A stretch of DNA of 23,303 nt from Bacteroidales bacterium (GCA_017632695.1 JAGBQS010000004.1:1-23303), one strand, 5' to 3'; positions 1-8,440 are shown, numbered from the stretch's first letter. Made by a program: numbers and translations. Notes: generated from the sequence alone by a model not told the origin.

Positions 1-551
1 ACCCCCTGCAGGCTTTTGCCGACATTATCACAATCGAGGAACACAAGGAAGTGAAACGTCCGAAGGTCGTTATGAGCTGGGCTCCGCATCCAGGCCGTCT
101 GCCACAGGCTGTACCGAACTCGTTTGCACAGTTTGCAGTTGCTGCAGGCTACGAGGTTGTCATCACACATCCTCACGGCTATGAACTCGACCCACGCTTT
201 ACGGCTGGTGCAACTATCGAGTATGACCAGATGAAGGCCTTCGAGGGTGCAGACTTCGTGTACGGCAAGAACTGGAGCGCTTTCCAGGACGAGTTCTATG
301 GCAAGAATCTGGAAAAGGATTTCCCCGGACAGTTCAATGAGGATTGGCGCAGTTGGACCATCGGCAACCGCCAAATGGCTGTTACCAACGATGCCCACTT
401 TATGCACTGCCTGCCGGTTCGCCGCAACATGATTGTTACCGACGAAGTTATCGAGGGTCCGCGCAGCCTTGTCATCCCTGAGGCAGCCAACCGCGAAATC
501 TCTGCCGAAACCGTCATCAAGCGCATTCTGGAAACTGAGTGCCAATACTAA
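1..551 (+). CDS. argF': N-acylornithine carbamoyltransferase (N-acetyl-/N-succinylornithine type), 3' part only
   Basis: This is the C-terminal part (about 183 residues) of a transcarbamylase that transfers a carbamoyl group to N-acylated ornithine in the Bacteroidetes-type arginine pathway, in the cytoplasm. The reading frame is open from the first base. It begins inside the family motif HPLQ (the His codon is cut by the window edge) and is followed by ADIITIEEHK. Further on, FMHCLPVRRN carries the conserved HCLP motif, and the C-terminus LVIPEAANREIS is typical of this subfamily. Ordinary ornithine carbamoyltransferases have an SMG loop; here the corresponding stretch reads DFVYGKNWS, which argues for the N-acyl subfamily. 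The N-terminal residues that separate acetyl- from succinyl-ornithine use lie outside the window, so the substrate is not decided. A hairpin terminator follows at 630-664. Confidence 0.9.
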   Translation, partial: PLQAFADIITIEEHKEVKRPKVVMSWAPHPGRLPQAVPNSFAQFAVAAGYEVVITHPHGYELDPRFTAGATIEYDQMKAFEGADFVYGKNWSAFQDEFYGKNLEKDFPGQFNEDWRSWTIGNRQMAVTNDAHFMHCLPVRRNMIVTDEVIEGPRSLVIPEAANREISAETVIKRILETECQY

Positions 552-629
552 GTTGAAACTTCTGTCGGAACTGTTTGCTCAGATATTTTAGCATTCCGAT
601 TATTTTAGCGATCTCCATATCCTGAATAT

Positions 630-664
630 AACAGGCTGACATCCCTTCGGATGCCAGCCTGTTT
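630..664 (+). terminator. Hairpin terminator after argF'
   Basis: Perfect 9-bp outer arms (AACAGGCTG / CAGCCTGTT) enclose a further CATCC/GGATG pairing after one mismatch, with a CTTC loop. The hairpin is followed by only a short T run (GTTTGG). It lies 78 bp after the argF' stop. The long stem makes a transcription end likely, although the U-tract is weak. Confidence 0.65.
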
Positions 665-770
665 GGTATTATGATTTCCTGTCAGACCTGAAAAGGCGTA
701 GGAGTTAATAATAGACAATCGAGCTCCGATTCTCGCATACGCGCGTACATAAATAATATATTAGGTAATT

Positions 771-812
771 GTCCGGAACAGATTGCATGAGACGCAAGGC
801 GGAGTTCCGGAC
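771..812. repeat. 9-bp inverted repeat in the argF'-secDF spacer
   Basis: GTCCGGAAC (771-779) is the exact reverse complement of GTTCCGGAC (804-812), with 24 bases between. A smaller hairpin, TTCGCC/GGCGAA (816-821 with 831-836), follows at once. The function is unknown. It could be a REP-like palindromic element, part of a 3' UTR structure, or chance. Confidence 0.45.
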
Positions 813-848
813 TCGTTCGCCTGAGGCGTAGGCGAAAAACCTCATGAA

Positions 849-878
849 TCAAAAAAGGCAGCCCAATTGGACTGCCTT
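849..878 (-). terminator. Rho-independent terminator of secDF
   Basis: Read on the minus strand, a GC-containing hairpin with arms AAGGCAG and CTGCCTT (872-878 and 855-861) encloses a small CC/GG pairing around AATT. The transcript then runs into six T residues (complement of the A run at 851-856). It starts 37 bp after the secDF stop codon, which is the expected place. Confidence 0.8.
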
Positions 879-914
879 CATTATTGCATAAACCCGTAAG
901 GGCTGTAACTGCTA

Positions 915-3902
915 TCAAGCCTTCTTATCGGCCTTCTTGTTCATGAAAGCGTAAGCAGAAGGTACTGCCAGGAAGATGGTAGTCAAAGGATCGACTACAA
1001 CACCCAGCAACATTGCGAAGATGAAGCTGCGGATAGAAGCACCTCCGAAGAAGAAGATAACGATCAGTACCAGGAGCGTAGAGATAGAAGTGTTCAAGGT
1101 ACGTGGCATCGTTATGTTCAGAGCCTCGTTGATGGTATCGGCCAATGGCTTGGTAGGATACAGCGAGCGAACCTCACGGATACGGTCGAAGACAACCACG
1201 ATATCGTTGATTGAGTAACCGATTACCGTCAGAATTGCGGCGATGAATGCCTGGTCGATTTCCATTGAGAATGGCATGAATGCCCAGAAGCTTGAGTAAA
1301 CGCCCAAGATAACCAGAACGTTGGCTGCCAGACCGATCAAAGCACCCAGTGAGAAGGCGATGTTGCGGAAACGGATCAGGATGTAGAGAGCAATTACAAC
1401 CAAAGCCACCAGGATGGCGATGATAGCACCGCGGGTGATATCCTCAGCAATAGAAGGACCGACCTTCTGCGAAGATGGAATATAGTCCTCGTTGTTGAAG
1501 CTGTCGAAATCCTGACCTTCGGCAACATAACCCAGAGACTGACCAGCCTCGAAGATAGCCTTCTTGACGGTAATGGTTGCCTGCTCGTCATCAGCAGCAT
1601 TCAGGTCGAAGTTCGTGCTGACACGTACCTGATTCTCGTTCGAAATAGTGATAACCTTGATAGATGCGCCGTTCAGTGTAGCATTGTTTTCAAGAGCAGA
1701 CTGCAACTTGGCGGTCTCAACGGCAGGAACATCGTTGAACGAAACAATGAAGTTACGGCCACCGGTGAAATCGATACCCTTCTCCATACCAGGGAAGAAC
1801 AGCAGGATAACACAAACTACAGCAATAGCGGCATATACAAACTGACTCTTCTTACCGGCCTTAACGAAATCGTAGTGAGTAGGCTTGAGCAGACCGGAAG
1901 CAACACCCGTGAAGGTTACGTTCTTGAACCAGCCCTTCAGCGAGCTCTCGATGAAGATGCGGCTGAAGAATACAGCCGAAATAAACGAAGTAACAATACC
2001 CCACATGAAGGTAAATGCGAAGCCCTGGATAGGACCGGTACCGAACACATAGAGGATGATACCTGTGAGCAATGAAGTCAGGTTAGCATCGAAGATGGCA
2101 GAGAAAGCATTGCTATAGGCAGCCGATACGGCACCGGCCAGAGCCTTGCCCGAAGCCAGTTCTTCCTTGGCACGCTCGTAGATAAGCACGTTAGCATCCA
2201 CAGCAATACCCATGGCAAGTACAATACCCGCAATACCCGAAAGGGTGAGCACAGCGTGGAAAGAAGTCAGAATGCCAATGGTGAAGAAGGCATTGATGAT
2301 AAGGCAGATATCAGCTACCAGACCAGCCTTGAAACCATAGAAGCAAATCATGTAGATGAACAGGAGAACCAGAGCGACGATGAACGAAATAACGCTGGCC
2401 TCGATTGCCTCCTGACCCAAAGAAGGACCGACTACGTCCTCGCTTACGATATTAACGGCAGCAGCCATCTTACCGGAATTGAGCACGTTGGCAAGGTCAG
2501 TTGCCTCCTCGAGCGAGAAGTTACCTGTAATGTTCGAACGGCCGCCATCAATCTGCTGGTTAACGCGTGGAGCAGAATATACCAGACCATCGAGAACAAC
2601 GGCAACAGCCTTGCCGATATTGGCACCCGTAATCTTCGACCACTCAGCCGAAGCCTCAGGAGTCATGGTCATGTTAACCTCATACTGACCGCTCAGCTGC
2701 TGATACTCGTGGTTGGCATCAACAATGATGTCGCCACCTACGGTAGCATCAGAAAGGCTTGGAGTAGTGTTGTCATTACCCTTACCCTTCAGGGCATAGA
2801 GTACGAAATAGCTGTCGCGCTTGCCACCCTGAGGATCGAAGCCCTTAACATCCCAAGCCCAAGCCAGACGGCGTGGGAAACGGGAAGCCTGCTCGTTCAG
2901 CATCTTCATGACAGCAGCAGTATCGGTAGCATTGGCAAAAGCAACGCCTCCGAAACCGGCATAAAGCTGCAGCTTGTTGAACAGCGGACCGCGATCGGCA
3001 TTCTGCTGAAGAGTATCGGCAGCAGCCAAAGCAGCATCAAGGGCAGCGTCGGCCGAAGCAGTATCGGCAACAGTGGCCTCTGCATTCTCAGCTACCTCTG
3101 CATTCTCGGCATCGGCTGAAGCAGCCTTGTCGGCACCTGCAGCCAGATGAGCATTGGCATCAACCAGATAGTTGTAAACCTCATCGGCAGAATAGGTCTC
3201 CCAGAACTCAAGGTTGGCAGAACCCTGCAACAGTTTCTTAACACGTTCAGGCTCCTTTACACCAGGAAGTTCCACCAGGATACGGCCGGCCTGCTCCAAC
3301 TGCTGAATGTTAGGAGCAACAACGCCGAAACGGTCGATACGGTTGCGGAGTACGTTAAACGAATTGCCCAGGGCAGCCTGCATCTCCTTCTTGATAACCG
3401 AAAGAACTTCCGAATCAGGAGAATCCTTCTTTACCTTGTCCTTCAGCTGATAAGTGCTGAACACCTTAGCGAGACGTGCATTCGGATTGATTTCGCGGAA
3501 ATTGGAAGCGAAAGCATCCAGGAACTCGTCACCGCTGGTAGTCTGCGCAGACTGAGTCTTAGCCAAAGCCTCGACAAAAGTCGGGTCGTCTGCATTCTCG
3601 GCAGCCAGCGACTTCAATACGTCGGAAACTGAAATCTCGAGAATAACGTTCATACCGCCCTTAAGATCAAGACCAAGTCCGATCTGCTTCTCCTGGGCCT
3701 GCTTGTAAGTATCACCAAACCAGGTCCAGTTCTCAGTAAGGGAATCAAGGTAATACTTCTCTGAAGTCTCGTTGTTCGAAGCTACTGCCAGTTCATGGGC
3801 TTTGTTCTCAACATTTCGTACTGCAAATGAGTAAGAAATATGATAACAACAAACCAGTGCAAGCAGTATGCCGAACACGGATACAAATCCTTTGTTTTGC
3901 AT
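915..3902 (-). CDS. secDF: Fused protein translocase subunit SecDF
   Basis: SecDF is an inner-membrane partner of SecYEG that uses the proton-motive force to pull exported proteins through; here SecD and SecF form one 995-aa chain, as is usual in Bacteroidetes. An N-terminal membrane helix (about 5-28) precedes a large periplasmic SecD region with GLDLKGGMN near residue 77. Then comes a membrane block containing the SecD hallmark MGIAVDANVLIYER (from about 564, Asp569). The SecF half starts near KGIDFTGG (about 710) and contains the matching IGYSINDIVVVFDR. An Ala/Glu/Asp-rich low-complexity insertion (about residues 247-302) sits in the SecD periplasmic region. The start ATG at 3902 lies about 55 bp after a good -7 element, and a rho-independent terminator follows the stop. 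It is transcribed alone, divergently from the lipoprotein gene. Confidence 0.97.
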   Translation of the reverse strand: MQNKGFVSVFGILLALVCCYHISYSFAVRNVENKAHELAVASNNETSEKYYLDSLTENWTWFGDTYKQAQEKQIGLGLDLKGGMNVILEISVSDVLKSLAAENADDPTFVEALAKTQSAQTTSGDEFLDAFASNFREINPNARLAKVFSTYQLKDKVKKDSPDSEVLSVIKKEMQAALGNSFNVLRNRIDRFGVVAPNIQQLEQAGRILVELPGVKEPERVKKLLQGSANLEFWETYSADEVYNYLVDANAHLAAGADKAASADAENAEVAENAEATVADTASADAALDAALAAADTLQQNADRGPLFNKLQLYAGFGGVAFANATDTAAVMKMLNEQASRFPRRLAWAWDVKGFDPQGGKRDSYFVLYALKGKGNDNTTPSLSDATVGGDIIVDANHEYQQLSGQYEVNMTMTPEASAEWSKITGANIGKAVAVVLDGLVYSAPRVNQQIDGGRSNITGNFSLEEATDLANVLNSGKMAAAVNIVSEDVVGPSLGQEAIEASVISFIVALVLLFIYMICFYGFKAGLVADICLIINAFFTIGILTSFHAVLTLSGIAGIVLAMGIAVDANVLIYERAKEELASGKALAGAVSAAYSNAFSAIFDANLTSLLTGIILYVFGTGPIQGFAFTFMWGIVTSFISAVFFSRIFIESSLKGWFKNVTFTGVASGLLKPTHYDFVKAGKKSQFVYAAIAVVCVILLFFPGMEKGIDFTGGRNFIVSFNDVPAVETAKLQSALENNATLNGASIKVITISNENQVRVSTNFDLNAADDEQATITVKKAIFEAGQSLGYVAEGQDFDSFNNEDYIPSSQKVGPSIAEDITRGAIIAILVALVVIALYILIRFRNIAFSLGALIGLAANVLVILGVYSSFWAFMPFSMEIDQAFIAAILTVIGYSINDIVVVFDRIREVRSLYPTKPLADTINEALNITMPRTLNTSISTLLVLIVIFFFGGASIRSFIFAMLLGVVVDPLTTIFLAVPSAYAFMNKKADKKA

Positions 3903-3956
3903 TTGTTGTTGAATTTTAATTTATAATTATTTAAATTTATATGCGTATTCAAGCGG

Positions 3957-3964
3957 CAAAGTTA
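3957..3964 (-). promoter_or_regulatory. Bacteroidetes-type -7 element of secDF
   Basis: The minus strand reads TAACTTTG, matching the TAnnTTTG consensus, about 55 bp upstream of the secDF start codon. The -33 region on this strand is T-rich without a clear TTTG. The predicted leader is A/T-rich and about 50 nt long. Confidence 0.6.
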
Positions 3965-4013
3965 GTAAAAAAAATGATAAAAAGCAGAAAAAATGCAGAA
4001 AAAAACATTTTTC

Positions 4014-4031
4014 AAGGCAAAAAACTGCCTT
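4014..4031. promoter_or_regulatory. Small dyad just upstream of the lipoprotein promoter
   Basis: AAGGCA (4014-4019) and TGCCTT (4026-4031) are perfect inverted repeats with a 6-base A-rich spacer. They sit where the -33 region of the plus-strand promoter (-7 at 4049-4056) should be. This could be an operator or a chance dyad in an A-rich region. Confidence 0.3.
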
Positions 4032-4048
4032 ATTTGCTGAATTTTGCT

Positions 4049-4056
4049 TATCTTTG
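4049..4056 (+). promoter_or_regulatory. Bacteroidetes-type -7 element of the Ig-like lipoprotein gene
   Basis: TATCTTTG matches TAnnTTTG exactly and ends only 4 bases before the ATG at 4061 and 10 bases before the ATG at 4067. No clear TTTG lies 19-21 bases upstream. If the element is used, the transcript is leaderless or nearly so. Confidence 0.5.
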
Positions 4057-4060
4057 CGCC

Positions 4061-6154
4061 ATGTTTATGGCAAAATCGGTCAAAAAATCATTCATTTTTG
4101 CAAGTCTGGCTACACTGTTCGGCGCAGGCTTGACGGGTTGTGCCAGTATGGGAACACCGGGTGGCGGACTGTATGACGAGGACCCGCCGGAACTCCGTTC
4201 GTCGACACCGAAAGACGGTGGAACACATGTTTCCAAAAGACGCATTACCCTGCATTTCAACGAGAATGTCAAACTGAACAACGCAACCGAAAAAATAACG
4301 GTCTCGCCCCCGCAGGAAAAAGCGCCTACCATCCTGAGCAACGCCAAGACTGTCACTGTCGAACTGCAAGATACATTAAAGCCCAACACAACCTATTCCA
4401 TAGACTTAGGCGATGCCGTTCAGGATAATAATGAAGGCAATCCGATGAACGGACTGTCGTTACTGTTCTCAACCGGCGATCACATCGATTCGCTCCAAAT
4501 CAGCGGACATCTGCTCAATGCCGCGGATCTGGAGCCTGTAACGGGCGCGTATGTAGGCATATATAAGGTAAGAGAAGCCGACGGCACCCCGACCTATAAA
4601 GACAGCATCGGAACCGAAAGCTTGGGCGACAGTCTTCTGCTCAGATATCCGTTTGAAAGGACAGGTAAAACCGATGCGCTCGGAGCATTCAAGATTTTAG
4701 GCTGTTCTCCGGGTGCCTATAAGGTTTATGCCCTGGCCGACGGCAACACCAACTACAAATACGACCTGACATCCGAAGACATAGCGTTTCTGGATTCGCT
4801 GGTGATTCCAACGATGGAGAACAAGCAACGCTACGACACCGTTTGGGCCGAAGCTGCCATGATTGAAGGCGATGCTACCGACCCGTCTGACACCTTAGGC
4901 AGCCGCCGTCAGATAGATACCGTCAAGGTTTCGGGCTACATCGATTATCACCCGTCCGACTTATTGCTATTCAGTTTTAACGAAGGCAAACTGACACGTT
5001 ATCTGGACGATACATCCCGTCCGGATTCCGTTCATATCTCCATCCGTTTTGCTGCCCACATGGATTCGCTGCCCATGCTCACATTCCTGACGCCAGACAG
5101 CGGACGCGTAGCCGGCGACAGCGTGCTGGTAGCAGAACCCAATCCGACTTTCGACACGCTGACCTATTGGATCCGCGACAGTCTTTTTATACAGGCCGAC
5201 ACGCTCAAGATGGAAATGACCTATCTTTACACAGATACGTTAGGTCTTGATGTGCCCCGTACGGATACTGTCACACTGCTGAAACCCGTCATCAAAGAAA
5301 CCAGGAAAGAGCCTAAAGAGAATAAGGACAGCAAGGGCGGCGATGACAGGAAAGGCAAGAAGAAAAGAAATAAAAAAGACAAGAAGACAGAAGCAGACAC
5401 CGATTCCATCCCAAAAATCGAAACGGTGTTCATGGCTCTGAAACAAATGGGTTCCAACAGCATCGGCATCGGCCAAAAACCTCGATTTGAAGCATCGGCA
5501 CCTTTGTCCGATCTGAATGCCCGTCAACTGCATTTGCAGTACAAAAACGATTCGCTTTGGATTGACATGTCCTTCCGACTGGTACCCGATTCCCTGCATC
5601 CGCGAAAGTTTACCCTTTTTGCCGAACCACACTTCAATCCGGGTACGTCTTACAGGTTCATGGCCGATTCGGCTTCAATGCACGACATTTACGGACATCC
5701 GCTCAATCAGACATCCCTGGAATTCAAGGAAAAGAACGTCGATGAATATGCGCACTTGCTCTTCAAGGTTGTGGGACTGAACGGTCGCAATGCCTTTATA
5801 CAACTGTTGGACGGCAAAGACTCTCCCGTACAACAGGTCCGGGTCGTTAACAATCAGGCCAAATTCATTCATGTCCCGGCAGGTTCCTATTTTGCCCGTC
5901 TGGTAATCGACAGCAACTGCAATGACCGCTTCGACACAGGCAACCTCTTTGAGCGGAAACAGCCGGAAACCGTTTATTACCTGAACAAGAAATTAGATTT
6001 GCGCGTAACCTGGACCTACGATGAAGAATGGGACCTGAATGTTGTCGGGACATTGGAACAGAAGCCGGACGACGTGAAAATAAACAAGCCTAAAGCCGAA
6101 AAGGAGAAGAAAAGCAAGAACGAAGAATACCTTCGCAAACTGGGCAAACTTTAA
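4061..6154 (+). CDS. Ig-like (SbsA/Big_5-type) domain lipoprotein
   Basis: This is a predicted envelope lipoprotein of about 697 aa. A short basic start (MAKSVKKS) and a hydrophobic stretch lead to the lipobox LTGC, followed by a Gly/Pro-rich linker. Residues about 43-138 look like an Ig-like Big_5 domain: PPELRSSTPKDG, then LHFNENVKL, then the closing LLFSTGD. A middle region rich in D-S-L pairs follows, then a very Lys-rich linker (nt 5293-5406), then a second beta-rich half ending in a Lys-rich tail. The frame is open back to an ATG at 3941, but that lies beyond the -7 element at 4049-4056, so the start is 4061 or 4067; I list 4061. It heads a three-gene group with DUF3108 (41 bp gap) and yigZ. 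The specific role is unknown. Confidence 0.8.
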   Translation: MFMAKSVKKSFIFASLATLFGAGLTGCASMGTPGGGLYDEDPPELRSSTPKDGGTHVSKRRITLHFNENVKLNNATEKITVSPPQEKAPTILSNAKTVTVELQDTLKPNTTYSIDLGDAVQDNNEGNPMNGLSLLFSTGDHIDSLQISGHLLNAADLEPVTGAYVGIYKVREADGTPTYKDSIGTESLGDSLLLRYPFERTGKTDALGAFKILGCSPGAYKVYALADGNTNYKYDLTSEDIAFLDSLVIPTMENKQRYDTVWAEAAMIEGDATDPSDTLGSRRQIDTVKVSGYIDYHPSDLLLFSFNEGKLTRYLDDTSRPDSVHISIRFAAHMDSLPMLTFLTPDSGRVAGDSVLVAEPNPTFDTLTYWIRDSLFIQADTLKMEMTYLYTDTLGLDVPRTDTVTLLKPVIKETRKEPKENKDSKGGDDRKGKKKRNKKDKKTEADTDSIPKIETVFMALKQMGSNSIGIGQKPRFEASAPLSDLNARQLHLQYKNDSLWIDMSFRLVPDSLHPRKFTLFAEPHFNPGTSYRFMADSASMHDIYGHPLNQTSLEFKEKNVDEYAHLLFKVVGLNGRNAFIQLLDGKDSPVQQVRVVNNQAKFIHVPAGSYFARLVIDSNCNDRFDTGNLFERKQPETVYYLNKKLDLRVTWTYDEEWDLNVVGTLEQKPDDVKINKPKAEKEKKSKNEEYLRKLGKL

Positions 6155-6195
6155 ACCCGTTCGGAAAAGATGCATCTAAAAAAGAAAAAACGAAA

Positions 6196-7017
6196 ATGAA
6201 AAAAACAGTTTTTCTACTCCTAACCATACTGCTGGTATCCTGCTTTGTTCCAGCCAAAGCGGTCAGCAAAGCCAAATCGGCTCAAAAGAACGAAGAACTT
6301 CACTACGATGCCTACTGGCATTGGGGTATAATCTGGAAAAAAGCCGGATCGGGCATACTGCGATTGTGGGATGAAGAACAGATTGACGGCAAACACCGGA
6401 TGCACGGACAGCTGGCAGGACGGTCGCACAGCATCGTTGAAACCATCATGAAGGTGCGCGATACCCTCGATTGCTGGTACTCGCCCGAGATGATTCCGAT
6501 AGAATACTGCAAGAAGACGCACGAAGGCTCCTATCAGGCTGTTGAACGCAATTACTACAAGTCGTTTGTTCAGGGTCAGATTGCCAAAGACCTGACCGGC
6601 ATCAGCGAAGCAGACATCGACAGCACCCAAGCGGACATTTACCGATGGCGCATCAAGAAAGGAAACGACCGCCGTTACAAAAGCACAACAGGTGTGGGCT
6701 ACGACATGCTTTCGATCTTCTACAAGATACGACAGCTGGATTTCGAAAGCATGAAGAAAGGCGACAAACTGAAGTTCTTCATCTATGCCGGCGTACGAGG
6801 CCAATATATGACCCTCAACTATCAGGGCAAGACAACGTGCACGCTCAAAAACGGCAAGAAATATCCGTCGCACCAGATCCTGCTTACTTTCCAAAGCAAA
6901 GACAGCGACAGTACCCCGCTGCACGTCTGGTTGGCTCAGACGCCCGACCATCGCCCGCTTAGCGTTATTATCCAGTTAAAGCGCATCGGTTCCATCCAAG
7001 GCGAAATCGTTGAATAA
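6196..7017 (+). CDS. DUF3108 domain exported protein
   Basis: This 273-aa protein has an export signal (MKKTVFLLLTILLVSC...). The signal can be read in two ways: LVSC at residues 13-16 fits a lipobox, while PAKA just after it fits a signal peptidase I site. The mature part (LHYDAYWHWGIIWKKAGSG near the start; STTGVGYDMLSIFYKIRQLDF in the middle, nt about 6681-6743) fits the DUF3108 family, which is thought to adopt a beta-barrel-like fold in the envelope and has no settled function. It follows the Ig-like lipoprotein by 41 bp. Its TAA stop overlaps the ATG of yigZ (TAATG), so these genes are probably cotranscribed and the last two translationally coupled. Confidence 0.8.
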   Translation: MKKTVFLLLTILLVSCFVPAKAVSKAKSAQKNEELHYDAYWHWGIIWKKAGSGILRLWDEEQIDGKHRMHGQLAGRSHSIVETIMKVRDTLDCWYSPEMIPIEYCKKTHEGSYQAVERNYYKSFVQGQIAKDLTGISEADIDSTQADIYRWRIKKGNDRRYKSTTGVGYDMLSIFYKIRQLDFESMKKGDKLKFFIYAGVRGQYMTLNYQGKTTCTLKNGKKYPSHQILLTFQSKDSDSTPLHVWLAQTPDHRPLSVIIQLKRIGSIQGEIVE

Positions 7018-7625
7018 TGGAAGATACCTATCTCACTATCGATACTTCATCGGAAGGTCTGTATAAAGAAAAAATGAGCAAGTTTCTGGCATTTGCAGAG
7101 CCTTGCCGGACCGTCGAGGAAGCCAAAGAGATAGTAAACCGATATAAAAAGGAATACTTCGACGCCCGCCATTGCTGCTGGGCATACATGATCGGAGCCG
7201 ACCGGCTCAACTTCCGGAGCAACGATGACGGTGAGCCGTCAGGCACAGCCGGTAAACCCATTCTGGGACAAATCAACAGTTTCAATGTAACGGATATCTG
7301 CATTTGCGTAGTACGTTACTTTGGTGGCATCAAGTTAGGGACGAGCGGTCTCATTGAGGCATATCGGGCTGCCGCCTTCGAGGCCTTGAACGCCGCACAG
7401 ATTGTTGAGAAAATAATCGAAGAAACCTTAACCGTTCACTTCGATTATACCCTGATGGGCGACGCCATGCGGATAGTCAAGGAAGAAGGTGCAAGCGTTT
7501 TGAGTCAGGACTTTCAGATGGACTGCCGAATGACACTCAGCATACGGAAAGCAGCGATGCCGAAAATGCGCGCCCGTTTCGAGAACACATTCGGCATCGA
7601 TATCGTCGAAGAACAAAAAGAATAA
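7017..7625 (+). CDS. yigZ: YigZ/IMPACT family protein
   Basis: This 202-aa cytoplasmic protein belongs to the UPF0029/IMPACT family. The family signature is complete: DGEPSGTAGKPIL at residues 71-83 and RYFGGIKLGTSGLIEAYR at 100-117. The C-terminal 65 residues correspond to the ferredoxin-like domain of bacterial YigZ. Relatives have been linked to translation control, but no reaction is established. The ATG at 7017 overlaps the preceding stop by one base. The stop at 7625 lies only 11 bp from that of the opposing nadK. Confidence 0.92.
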   Translation: MEDTYLTIDTSSEGLYKEKMSKFLAFAEPCRTVEEAKEIVNRYKKEYFDARHCCWAYMIGADRLNFRSNDDGEPSGTAGKPILGQINSFNVTDICICVVRYFGGIKLGTSGLIEAYRAAAFEALNAAQIVEKIIEETLTVHFDYTLMGDAMRIVKEEGASVLSQDFQMDCRMTLSIRKAAMPKMRARFENTFGIDIVEEQKE

Positions 7626-7636
7626 AAAACGATCTT

Positions 7637-8440
7637 TTAAACTCTGGCATCTGCACCCCACATCAGTTTCTGACGAAGGGTATCGAAAAACGAAGAGTTC
7701 TGGCAGCGGACTACATCCACCTCGTGGGATGCACGCTCCAGATGAAGCGTGTATTCGGTTGTCAGATGAACGGGAAGACCGTCGACAGCCACCAGAAACA
7801 GGTTGTTGCGGCTCTCCACTTTCACCTCAATCTGTCCGTTGTCCCGAATCACCAGTGGACGGGTCGTCAACGAATGCGGAGCAATCGGAACGATTACGAA
7901 ACAATGTGACCGGGGCTCCAAAATCGGTCCGCCTGCACTCATGGCATAAGCCGTCGAACCGGTAGGCGTGGCAATCACCAGGCCGTCGGCATCGTAGGTA
8001 TTCAGCAACGAACCATCGATAAAAACCGAAACGGAAACCATCGATGAAGCATCGCGTTTCAGGACAGCCACCTCGTTCAAGGCAAAAGGCTGGTACGGCT
8101 GACGGCATCCCACAATGTCCAGACTCAGCAGTGCGCGATTCTCGACCTTGTATTCGCCCTTCAGCAACATTTCCGGCAGGTAGCGGGACGCTTCGCTTAA
8201 GGGAACATCGGCCAGGAAACCAAGACGGCCGGCATTGACTCCCAAAATTGGAATTCTTGCCGCTCCAACCTTTGCTGCAGTACGCAGGAAGGTACCATCG
8301 CCACCTATGCTGAGCGCCATATCCACCCCGTCGAGCGACTGACAGCCGTCAACATATTCAATACCAGGCAGAGGATCCAGAATCCGCTTGACTTGTTCGC
8401 AAGCTTCCGGCTTTTGGGCGCCAAACAATGCTATTTTCAT
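7637..8440 (-). CDS. nadK: NAD kinase
   Basis: NAD kinase phosphorylates NAD to NADP using ATP (or polyphosphate) in the cytoplasm. The 267-aa chain has the nucleotide-binding GGDGT at residues 46-50, then LGVNAGRLGFLADV. The family LNE motif is at about 121-123 and DGLVIATPTGSTAYAMSAGGP runs from about 152, all expected for NadK. The frame is open to 8467, but that point falls inside the predicted promoter, so the ATG at 8440 (MKIALFG) is the start. It is transcribed divergently from exbB and ends 11 bp from yigZ. Confidence 0.96.
   Translation of the reverse strand: MKIALFGAQKPEACEQVKRILDPLPGIEYVDGCQSLDGVDMALSIGGDGTFLRTAAKVGAARIPILGVNAGRLGFLADVPLSEASRYLPEMLLKGEYKVENRALLSLDIVGCRQPYQPFALNEVAVLKRDASSMVSVSVFIDGSLLNTYDADGLVIATPTGSTAYAMSAGGPILEPRSHCFVIVPIAPHSLTTRPLVIRDNGQIEVKVESRNNLFLVAVDGLPVHLTTEYTLHLERASHEVDVVRCQNSSFFDTLRQKLMWGADARV

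Larger units (their letters stand above)
552..914. other. Convergent intergenic spacer between argF' and secDF
   Basis: No convincing gene lies in these 363 bases. The spacer holds a plus-strand terminator for argF' (630-664), a minus-strand terminator for secDF (849-878), and a direct repeat TATTTTAGC (584-592 and 601-609). It also holds a 9-bp inverted repeat (771-779 with 804-812) and a short hairpin TTCGCC/GGCGAA (816-836). The middle part, about 665-848, is not explained by either terminator. A 78-codon minus-strand open frame crosses it but runs straight through the secDF terminator, so I do not call it. Confidence 0.6.

Noticed and set aside
682..918. A 78-codon minus-strand frame at the end of secDF
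   Set aside because: It overlaps the secDF stop and runs through its terminator; the composition is not protein-like.
2256..3119. A long open frame on the plus strand inside secDF
   Set aside because: It is antisense to a strongly conserved SecDF coding sequence, has no recognisable domain and no promoter; it reflects codon bias of the real gene.
3941..4060. An upstream in-frame start for the Ig-like lipoprotein
   Set aside because: It would place the start inside the secDF promoter region and upstream of the TATCTTTG element, and would put 40 extra residues before a normal lipoprotein signal.
7618..7644. A terminator between yigZ and nadK
   Set aside because: Only a weak AAAA/TTTT pairing around CGATC is present, too poor to support a call.
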